A stretch of DNA of 64,000 nt from Lamellibrachia columna (Eukaryota > Annelida > Polychaeta > Sabellida > Siboglinidae), in the NCBI GenBank assembly GCA_963662155.1, contig OY759265.1:14912761-14976760 (forward strand), in the 5' to 3' direction. How positions within the stretch are numbered: the stretch's first letter is position 1; each line of letters begins with the position of its first letter. Under the pieces are notes generated by a model. That model worked only from the letters and a program-made list of their open reading frames with translations, was not told the DNA's origin and did no database searches. This document shows, in pieces, positions 1 through 9,528 of this stretch. A program made the position numbers and the translations under genes.

Positions 1-1420
1 TTTCCGTTGCCAGATTTTACTGTTAATATAGATTTCTGTACTTTGTCATTGCATTGTATGTATGCCATGTATGTGTAAGAGTGTGTGTGTGTTTGTGTTT
101 TTGTGTGTGTACACACACGCACTTGCACGTGTGATGCTGGGGCATGTTTTATATTATCTCATCAGCTTACGTACATAATATTAAATACATGCATACACGA
201 TTGTATGTATGCGAGTATTATTTCATCAGTTTACATACATAATATTAAATACATGCATACATGATTGTATGTATGCATGTACACGTGCACAAATACATTT
301 ATTTTATTCAGTCGCATGATTGTTAGAACCAAATTATTGTTACAAGCATCAGTGGAATTCCATGCATACATACACACATTGGTGTCAGTAATGTTGGTCC
401 CATTATACCAATTATATATTATATCAATATATGTATTATATTAAACCGATTTTTTTTTAGAAAAGCTCATAAACTTGGCAATCAAATTATGGTATATGCC
501 ATGAGATCCCACCAAAAATAAAATGTGGTTGCTATGGTAATGTAGCGAGTGACAGTTAACAATAAAAGTAATAGAGTTCAACATTTTTACTTGTCAACGA
601 ATTATACAGATATGCCTATCAAACCTTAAACAAAGTAAATAAATAAATGGGGCCTTTTCAAGAAACAATTATTATTTGTGTTAAAAAAATTCTACATGTT
701 GCAGCAAAAATGTCCAGCAAAGTGAATATTTAAGAAAATAAAATGCCCTATTGCATTGAAGATAACATTGAGAGCCAGACATGTCAAATTTCAGTGCAAT
801 ACCATTTAATATAACCATTTTTGCCGTTTTTATGAGAAATGTATGAAACTGATAAAGATGACAGCCAAGACCTGCTATAATAATATTGGCCGAGTCTTTT
901 TCAATTAAGTTTTTTTTTATTAATGCATCAACAACATAATAAAACAAGTGAGGCTCATTAGTATATATCAAAGTATAATACAATGGAATAAAACATTTTG
1001 CCAGTTTGTTTTTAATCAACCAGTATTCCAGCCAAAAAATTTGCCATCGCCTGTCTGAGTCCAGGCATGAAATTTAAATGTAACTTTTTGCACCATTTTA
1101 CATCTTTGCAACTTCATGCGTGGTGATGATTCACAATGAGGCTGCTCTGTATTCATCTCCTGTGTCTGTCGCAGCAGCTGTTTCTGCCAGATTAAGTCGG
1201 CTTTTTCGCATTCAGACAGGTCGACCTAGACTTCTTTCCAAGGTCCACAATGGTTTTAATAACACCAAATGATGAATAGGTTTGATGGTTTTCTGGTGAG
1301 GTTTTTGTAGCATGTTTTAATGGTTTTAATCAGTTTTTTAACAATATTTTTGCATTTAGGAGAAAGACTTTGGCAGCGACGTCCTGAACAGGCTATGCAA
1401 ATTGATGGAGAACATTTAAC
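1..1420. other. AT-rich stretch without a gene
   Basis: I see no coding signal here. The stretch contains a short GT/AC microsatellite (about 83-120) and an imperfect 64-bp tandem duplication (about 161-287) whose units each contain a small ATGCATAC/GTATGTATGC hairpin. The short reading frames present have no recognisable protein features. Confidence 0.6.
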
Positions 1421-1429
1421 AAGCAAAAA

Positions 1430-1690
1430 ATGTCATCGATCACGAGGACATGGAAGTCAGTGGTTGATCAATAATGCACAATCTTTCATCTGTCAGTTCT
1501 GATATTAAACACATTCACACTGCATGCATTTAGGCCTACATTGCACATAATTTGTATTCATTTCTCTGCAGGAACAAATAATTTCTCATTTCCAATCTAC
1601 ACTTGTCTTTTGTTAAAACTTCACAACCTCTAGTTCTACTTTCTTTAAGTGTGAAGGAATTCCTCATTTTATAATCTCTTACATCAATGT
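1430..1690 (-). mobile_element. Eroded CR1 LINE 3' end
   Basis: On the minus strand this matches, with many changes, the C-terminal codons and 3' tail of the CR1 family that is intact at 9529-12308. The order of landmarks agrees: the diverged tail block (gaggacatggaagtcagtgg), then the segment ending the ORF, then the stretch encoding the SRTRGH-like region (ctctagttctactttcttt). It is an old, non-coding relic. Confidence 0.45.
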
Positions 1691-2834
1691 TTCGTGTGTG
1701 TAGGCATATGCATACCTTATTTTGTGATGATCCATACCCATTTGTTTGGATTATTGGAATTTTTAATATCTATGAACCCCGTTAGATATCCTCCTCAAAA
1801 GATTATCCAGGTATCTATATTATAAAAGAAAGAAAAACACTACATACGAAACGTCCGAACGTATACGTCGCTGAAGACTTAACCCAAAAGAGGGCACGTC
1901 TCTTCTATCTCGCGTGAAATATGAAGAAACAACGCACCATCCTAGATGTTAACCACTGTCCGCCAAAATCAAGGGGCCCACTTACTCACTGGTTAATAAC
2001 CTACCCCGAATTATGTTTTTGCATTTCTATTTTGTTATCACAATTTTGTCACGCATTGTTATCGGGCATACCGAATATATAAGTTGTTACTTAAGTAAGT
2101 GTGTTACCAAGTATACAAAATCTACAAGTTGTCGTATAATTATTTATGCCATTAACATATATGTAGATGTTATATACAAAATATATCTATGAATAGAAGT
2201 AATTATGATAGATATCACCAATTTGCCCATCAGTACACCATTGTCTGCAGGCTGTGAGCCTGATTATGAAAATGGTGTTGCAAATACAGATATAGATCCG
2301 GATTGTAATTTCTTCAAAACACTCAACCCTACATTTACCTCTAAATACTACCTTGAAACTGATATAAATGAAATAATCAAATAAAGTGGTGATTATACTA
2401 AACGATTTTCCTTGATGCATTTGAATATAAGAAGTATATAAAAAAATATTAGTAAATTAAATAATTGTCTAGAGTCGCTTGATCTAAAATTTTCAATAAT
2501 AGGATTAAGCGAAACGTGGTTAAATAGTTACAATTCGGATCTATATGAGCTAACAGAATATAGATGTATACATCTTATTAGACCATCAAAGAAAGGAGGG
2601 GGCATCCCTGTATATTCATAAATCTTATGAGTACGTAGAGAGGTCTGAAATGACCATTATAACTGAATATTTAGAGTGTATATTTGTCGAAGTGCAGACT
2701 CAGTCTAAGAAATAAAATTGGAGAACACTGGTTGGTGTAATGTACAGACCACCTAATACAAATATTAATGTCGTCAAAGAACACATGCTTAATATTTTGC
2801 AAACATTAAAAGCTAAAAATTTAATTTTTATATA

Positions 2835-3080
2835 ATGGGCGATTTTAATATTAATTTACTGAATTATGATCATCATGCAGAAACTCGCGATTATGTAGAT
2901 ACAATGTACTCAAATGCATTTTTACCTCTGATAACAAAGCCTACCAGAATAACACCAACATCAGCTACATTAATAGACAATATTTACAGCAACAACATTC
3001 CTGGTGAAAACACTCAAATGCAAGGAATAATATATACAGACATTTCTGATCACCTACCAATTTTTTTGTTAACCAACTAA
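2835..3080 (+). pseudogene. LINE endonuclease fragment
   Basis: This 81-codon open piece is the C-terminal half of an apurinic-like (APE) endonuclease domain. It starts MGDFNINLL, passes through ITKPTRIT and TLIDNIYSNN, and ends near ISDHLPIF, all standard landmarks of jockey-superfamily endonucleases. It is a fragment of the surrounding dead LINE and not a host gene. Confidence 0.8.
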
Positions 3081-3682
3081 ATAATAATACAAAGGATGAT
3101 ACAATAATTAAGACTAGATTATATAAAGATCAAACCCTTGCCACTTTCAGATGTAGTGTAGATAAAATAATTTGGGATGATGTTTATGGATGTCAGGATC
3201 CCGAAGAAAGCTACAAGATGTTCTTAAATAAAATAACACAGGCATATGATAAAGCATTCCCACTTGTTAAGAAAAAACCAGAAGAAAGAAATATAAACCC
3301 TGGATTACCAAAGGGTTTAAAAAATCCATCCGAACAAAAAATAAATTATTCAAGTATTACTTGAATATTACTACAATATTTAATGAAACCAATTATAAAA
3401 AATATAAAAATAATCTAAATAAACTTATTAGCATTGTGGAAAGGTATCATTATCATAAGGAATTTCACAAACATAGAGGCAATTTACAAAAAAACGTGGC
3501 AAATACTGAAGGACATTATAGGCAAAAAGACTACCCTTATATCAGAGAATTCCTAGTTGATGACAAAAATATTCAAGAAGAAAAGATGATTGCTGATAAA
3601 TGTAATGATTATTTCACAAACAGAGGCCCTGAGTTGGCTAAAGAAATACCAGAAGTTACCGAAAAGCCTGAGGATTATCTAA

Positions 3683-4162
3683 GTGGAACTTTTAAAAACT
3701 ATGTATTTAGCACCTGTAACCACAGATGAGATAAAAGGAATTATTGAAAAATTTCAAAGTAGTAGTTTTGGTTGGGATGGCATCAAACCTAATATTATTA
3801 AGCAGACATATCCTGACATGCTTGAACCATTATGCCATATTATAAACTTATCATTCGATAAAGGATGCGTACCAGATCAACTCAAATTAGCCAATGTAGT
3901 TCCAATTTTAAAAAATGGAGATGCTAAACTTATAGCAAACTACAGCCCCATCTCTGTGCTGCCTATATTTTCAAAGATTTTTGAAAGACAAATGTACATT
4001 AGATTAACCAAATATGTGAGTAAAAACAACATTTTGTCTCACTCTCAATTTGGATTTAAAAAAGGTCACTCCACATACATGGCTTTAACTATACTAATTG
4101 ACAAAATAACCAAAGCTATCGATAAAAAACCATACAATTGGACTATTTCTAGATTTTTCTAA
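3683..4162 (+). pseudogene. LINE reverse transcriptase fragment
   Basis: This open piece covers RT blocks 0 to 3: GWDGIKPNIIK, LANVVPILKNGD, YSPISVLPIFSKIFER and SQFGFKKGHST. The frame shifts near 4140; the catalytic core then continues as DFSKAFDTVN (about 4150), GVPQGSILGPLLF (about 4320) and FVDDTNF (about 4410). The element is inactive. Confidence 0.85.
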
Positions 4163-4586
4163 AGCATTTGACACAGTTAAACGTAACATCTTACTAACAA
4201 AATTAGCTCATTATGGAATTAGAGGTAATGTGCTCCAATGGATTCAAAATTATTTAGCTAAAAGAACACAAACAGTAATATTTCATGGGACTAACTCTGC
4301 TCTAAAAATATAACACGTGGTGTACCACAAGGTTCAATTCTGGGGCCTTTACTATTTCTCATATACATAAATGATCTAAGTGCTGTATCTCAAGTTACAT
4401 TTCCTGTTATATTTGTAGATGATACAAATTTCTTCATACAAGGGGAAAACTTGGAAAAAATGGAAAACGATTTAAACATTGAACATTGAATTAAAAAAGC
4501 TAACAATATGGCTTAAAACTAATAAACTTTCATAAAACATCCCAAAAACACTTACAGTGACCTTTAGCAATACTCACAGCATAAAG

Positions 4587-4930
4587 TAAAGGTAAAAAGG
4601 TAAAGGTACGTTCTTATATAGCGCGGTATCCGGTCCATAGGACTGCTCAAAACGCTTTACACTTCACCCCCTGGCAGACCTGTTCATTCCAAGGCCATCT
4701 CAAATTATTTGGGAAGTATTCAGCCATGCTGCAATTGCTGCGCGAAGGCTATTCGTTCACATATCCACCACTGTCTGTATTGCCAGGTACTCATTTATAC
4801 AGCTGAGTGAACTGTGGCAATGTGGGGTGATCAAACTTGCCAAAGGTTCGAAGCGACCGCAGTGGGATTTGAAATCGGGTTCTCTCGATTGAGAGTCCAG
4901 CCTTCTAACCGGTATGCTATCGCGCCCCAC
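4587..4930 (-). mobile_element. tRNA-derived SINE inserted in the LINE
   Basis: Read on the minus strand, the element starts GTGGGGCGCGATAGCATACC and carries a tRNA-like head with A-box and B-box-like parts. A body follows with the motif atttatacagctgag, and it ends in an A/G-rich tail (taaaggtaaaaagg on the plus strand). The same family occurs at 42440-42770 and as a remnant at 39300-39391. The insertion separates the RT and C-terminal parts of the dead LINE, so the SINE is the younger element. Confidence 0.75.
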
Positions 4931-5806
4931 AATAGTTATAAGAACCAGACATAACAAAATCTACATAGATAGGACAGAAATAGGTACTGTAAATTATACA
5001 AACTTTCTACGAATAGTAATAGAAAACAAAGTAAACTGGAGTGAACATATAAAACATATATGTAACAAAATATCAAAGAGTATTGGCATAATTAATAAGG
5101 TAAAATACAAGCTGGACATGAAAATTCTGACAAATTTATATTATTCTTTTATTTATCCATAAATCACTTATTGCAATATAGTATGGGGAAGAGCCCCAAA
5201 GATATACCTCTCCAAAATTCATGTATTACAGAAAAGATTGGTACGTATAATTAGTCAAGTGGGTTTCAGAAATCACACTCAGCCATTATTTAAAAAACAA
5301 ATTTTTTTTAACATCTATCAAGTAAACCAGTACCTATGTTGTGACTTTATGTATAAACACAACAGGGGTATGTTACCAGAAATATTCAATGACATGATTA
5401 CTTCAAATGTCTCTCCACATAGTCATAACACAAGGTAAGGAACAACTTATAAAATACCATATTGCTATACAAAAATAAGACAAAATACATTGACATATAC
5501 TGGTTCCAAATACTGGAATACTATACTGATAAAGAATCATCTTGAAGATTGCACATCGCTTCAAGCCTTTAAAAAGAGAATCAAAGCACTTATTCTTGAT
5601 GAATGTATGAATGCTGAATTCAAATAGATGGTACTAGTTTCATACAGCAGATATATATATACTTAGTTACAAACAATTTATATTGTGAAGTGAATACTAT
5701 ATTGCATAATAACCTCATTGTTGATATATTACACTACAAAGTTGTGGTTATGTGCCGTAGTCAGCGGTCAAATTATATTTAACCGGGTAGTTATATGAAC
5801 TATGTG

Positions 5807-6258
5807 CAGGGTTGAAAAAATCATGATTTAAAAAAAAAATGTAATAAGATTTTTTTTTATTTAAATCAGATTTTTTTATTTATTTGATTTAAAAAAAAAT
5901 ATGGTATATAGAAATTTATATATATGTTTATATTTATAAACTCTTTCAACCGTGTTCTATTCAAATCGATTTGGATACTTGTCTTACAGAGGGTACATGA
6001 TTTTTGCTTATATAAAGACATTAGACAATGTACATAAGGCCTCACCCACCATTGCTTAATCTGTCTTTGAAAGGAAAGTATACTGTGTGTCTGTGGCTGT
6101 AGCAGTATATGGAAGACAAGTTTGTGTGGCTTCACTGCATTCAGAAAGGGAATAGCTCAAACAAACACAATGTCATAAAATATTTGACTGTCATTTTATT
6201 TTTTTGGAGTGATTTAAATCAATGATTTATATCAAATGATTTAAATCAAACAACCCTG
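5807..6258. mobile_element. Non-autonomous hAT element (MITE), 452 bp
   Basis: The ends are CAGGGTTG and CAACCCTG with further GATTTAAATC-type inverted sequence inside, typical of hAT termini. It is flanked by an 8-bp target duplication with one mismatch: actatgtg at 5799-5806 and actacgtg at 6259-6266. No transposase is encoded. A second, longer relative starts at about 63227. The element lies in what is probably the 3' UTR of the dead LINE. Confidence 0.8.
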
Positions 6259-6266
6259 ACTACGTG

Positions 6267-6300
6267 AATATATATATATATATATATATACATACATATA
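6267..6300. repeat. (AT)n microsatellite
   Basis: A simple TA run directly follows the hAT target-site duplication. It has no coding content. Confidence 0.9.
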
Positions 6301-6600
6301 TATACACATAACTGATCTAGTTTTACTGTAGTAAACTTGTAGTACAACTGTCAACTTGTGAATGATGTACATCATCAAATGTAATACGTATGGAGATGTC
6401 CTAGTACACTTCAATCTTGTTACACTGCACATGTTTTAACAGTTTTGCACTACTGCACGATGCACTGTACATTAATGAATTATGTAAACAAGGAATTATA
6501 AGCTATATATTGCTTCTTTTCCATTGTCTTCGTTGATATATGGTATGTATCATGTGTATACGAACTGTATCATCATGAAGACAATAAATCATTATCATAT

Positions 6601-7424
6601 ATGTAGTCATATGTAGTCATATGTCACTGTCATCAACATATCCCAGTGGAGCAGGGGACTACATTGATCTTATCTAATGATGTGCTGTCATAGCACAGGT
6701 CTGTATGGCTTCAGATGTGTGATACGAAATACAGCAGGATGCGAGATCACACACTGCAGTGTCACTGATGGTCTGCGGTGCAGAGGCATGATGTTGGGTT
6801 GATCTGGTTGGACTGGAGAAAAAACCATGGAAGTGCTAGGTAGGTGAATGTGACACTTTCGTGGGGAGGGGATTTCTTCCATATACCCAAGTGAATGTAA
6901 GAGATACGTTTTTCCTGGGACGGCTTTTTTCCTCAAGATGATTTTTTTCAGTGGGCTTTTTTGGGGACTTTATTCCAGGGTACTTTTTCCTACCCTGAAG
7001 CAGACTACTTTGAAAAATGCCATATGAAGTTCATTACATAAAATCTGATTTCAAGAAAAACTTACTGATGTAAAACTTACTTTTGTAAAAAAAACTTATT
7101 CTTTCGAAATTGCATTTCCACCTTAAAACCTCAGCGGTCCCTCTCTCTCTCTGGTGATGACTTTTGTGTGTCCCTGTTCATTATGTCATACTTAATGATT
7201 CTTGTTTGTTGCGCCTCTGAGATCTGGTCCCCGGGGATTTAGATGCCATAGTAATTGTAATATTTTTATTATTTTAAACATGTAATTGCGGACATGGTAC
7301 CAAATATGGTATTTTGCCCACAATAGGATTTTATCCTCTTTCTACTGGGATTTTCTCAACCAAGATGTTGTCCACTGTGTACATTTTGCTCCAGACAGTT
7401 TGATATTAAAACCCTTCACCTGCC
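6601..7424. other. No gene seen
   Basis: This is unique-looking AT-rich DNA with a short duplicated catatgtagt and a brief CT run near 7140. The short reading frames here lack any recognisable domain. Confidence 0.5.
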
Positions 7425-7810
7425 CAGAGGAAGCCACGTTTCTCATTTGTAGTTCCAAAGGCATGGAACCAACTAACTCTGACAGTGCGCCAGGGCTTGA
7501 GTGTTGCGCTGTTCAAGGTGGCACTGAAGGCGCACCTTTTGACATTTAGCTACTCTTATTTATTGTTGTGATTCTAAGTTGTTCTAATTTAATTATTTAT
7601 CAGCCGGTATATACTTATCTGATCTTAGTTAATTACTAATTGTTTTTATTTATTTATTTATCTATGCATTTATCAATTTTAAATATATACACTTGTGATT
7701 ATACAATTATTTTAAATAGTATATTTATTTTTTATTTATTCAATTTTATTGAACATTGTAAAGCATCCCAGAACTGCTATTTAGATGGGGCTCTATATTA
7801 TTTATATCTC
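7425..7810 (+). mobile_element. L2-like LINE 3' end fragment
   Basis: One frame reads RKPRFSFVVPKAWNQL, then LSVALFKVALKAHL, then a stop near 7570. This is the standard C-terminus of L2/CR1-type ORF2 proteins (pattern F..P.WN.LP, then L..FK..LK.HL). The following DNA contains tgtaaagcatcccagaactg and ggggctctatat, matching the usual 3' UTR end of such elements. Only the extreme 3' end is present. Confidence 0.7.
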
Positions 7811-7907
7811 CATCGTGCCTAGTGAATCCATGAAGCCTGTGGTGGGGACATAATTATCTCCACCGTGCCTAGTGAATCCATGAAGCCTGTGGCGAGGACA
7901 TATTTTG
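7808..7907. repeat. 50-bp tandem duplication
   Basis: Two copies of a unit starting ctccatcgtgcctagtgaat lie at 7808 and 7858 with a few substitutions. It is non-coding. Confidence 0.85.
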
Positions 7908-8009
7908 TTTCTGTGATACTTGGTGAAGGTGATTGTATTCAATAGCTTGGTTTAACTTTCATATTTATGAGTGTTGATGGCACTTAGTGCTCTGCTTTCT
8001 GATGGTGTC

Positions 8010-9528
8010 TTGAATTGTGGAGGTTTCTTGAATTGTGGTGATGCCTTGAATTGTGGTGGTTCCTTGAATTGTGGTGGTTCCTTGAATTGTGGTAGTTCCT
8101 TGAATTGTGGTGGTTCCTTAAATTGTGGTGATGCCTTGAATTGTGGTGGTTCCTTGAATTGTGGAGGTTTCTTGAATTGTGGTGGTTCCTTGAATTGTGG
8201 AGGTTTCTTGAATTGTGGAGGTTTCTTGAATTGTGGTGGTTCCTTGAATTGTGGTGATGCCTTGAATTGTGATGGTTCCTTGAATTGTGGTGATGCCTTG
8301 AATTGTGGTGGTTCTTTGAATTGTGGTGATGCCTTGAATTGTGGTGGTTCCTTGAATTGTGGTGATGCCTTGAATTGTGGTGATGCCTTGAATTGTGGTG
8401 GTTCCTTGAATTGTGGTGATGCCTTGAATTGTGGTGATGCCTTGAATTGTGGAGGTTTCTTGAATTGTGGTGGTTCCTTGAATTGTGGAGGTTTCTTGAT
8501 TTGTGGTGGCTCCTTGAATAGTTGTGGCGCCTTGAATTGTGATGGTTCCTTGAATTGTGGTGATGCCTTGAATTGTGGAGGTTTCTTGAATTGTGGTGGT
8601 TCTTTGAATTGTGATGGTTCCTGGAATTGTGGAGGTTTCTTGAATTGTGGAGGTTTCTTGAATTGTGGTGGTTCCTTGAATTGTGATGGTTCCTTGAATT
8701 GTGGTGATGCCTTGAATTGTGGAGGTTTCTTAAATTGTGGAGGTTTCTTGAATTGTGGTGGTTCCTTGAGTTGTGGTGGTTCTTTGAATTGTGGTGGTTC
8801 CTTGAATTGTGGAGGTTTCTTGAATTGTGGAGGTTTCTTGAATTGTGGTGGTTCCTTGAGTTGTGGTGATGCCTTGAATTGTGGTGATGCCTTGAATTGT
8901 GGTGGTTCCTTGAATTGTGGTGGTGCCTTGAATTGTGGAGGTTTCTTGAATTGTGGCGGTTCCTTGAATTGTGATGGTTCCTTGAATTGTGGTGGTTCCT
9001 TGAATTGTGGTGGTTCCTTGAATTGTGGTGGTTCCTTGAATTGTGACGGTTCCTTGAATTGTGATGGTTCCTTGAATTGTGATGGTGCCTTGAATTGTGG
9101 AGTTTTCTTGAATTGTGGTGGTTCATTGAATTGTGGTGATGCCTTGAATTGTGGTGGTGCCTTGAATTGTGATGGTTCCTTGAATTGTGGTGGTTCATCG
9201 AATTGTGGTGATGCCTAGAATTGTGGTGGTTCCTTGAATTGTGGTGGTTCTTTGAATTGTGATGGTTCCTGGAATTGTGGAGGTTTCTTGAATTGGGGAG
9301 GTTTCTTGAATTGTGGTGGTTCCTGGAATTGTGATGGTTCCTTGAATTGTGGTGATGCCTTGAATTGTGATGGTTCCTTGAATTGTGGTGGTTCATCGAA
9401 TTATGGTGGAGCCTTGAATTGTGGTGTTGCCTTCAATTGTGGTGGTTCCATGAATTTTGGTGATGTCTTGAATTGTGGTGGTGCCTTGAATTGTGGTGTT
9501 GTATTGAATGTTGGTGGTGCCTTGAATT
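8010..9528. repeat. 18-bp minisatellite, about 84 units
   Basis: The unit is ttgaattgtggtggttcc with variants (gatgcc, aggttt, gatggt). Because the unit is six codons long and stop-free, it gives very long open frames on both strands: SLNCGG-type repeats on the plus strand and NHHNSR-type repeats on the minus strand. These frames follow from the repeat and are not evidence of a gene. The array stops where the CR1 element begins and a short piece resumes after it at 12309, so the LINE appears to have inserted into the array. Confidence 0.95.

Larger units (their letters stand above)
2190..6600 (+). mobile_element. Degenerate jockey-superfamily LINE, interrupted by a SINE and a hAT MITE
   Basis: This is a decayed non-LTR retrotransposon. 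An endonuclease domain is visible from about 2405, with a SETW-type motif (SIIGLSETWLN) near 2490-2520, MGDFNINLL at 2835, and SDHLP near 3045. The reverse transcriptase follows from about 3700 to 4560, with YSPISVLPIFSKIFER, FLDFSKAFDTVN, GVPQGSILGP and FVDDTNF; the catalytic FADD-type motif is altered to FVDD. Frameshifts and stops break it throughout. The ORF resumes after a SINE insertion (4587-4930) and ends near 5627. The 3' UTR probably continues to a GACAATAAATC tail near 6590, interrupted by a hAT MITE. It resembles CR1/L2-like lineages but is clearly a different family from the CR1 copies elsewhere in the window. It cannot encode an active protein. Confidence 0.8.

Noticed and set aside
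681..1019. 112-codon minus-strand frame as a gene
   Set aside because: AT-rich sequence without a recognisable domain, splice support or conservation signal.
4757..4930. Functional tRNA gene
   Set aside because: The A and B boxes belong to a SINE head with a long non-tRNA body, and the cloverleaf is not complete. The same applies at 36455 and 42770.
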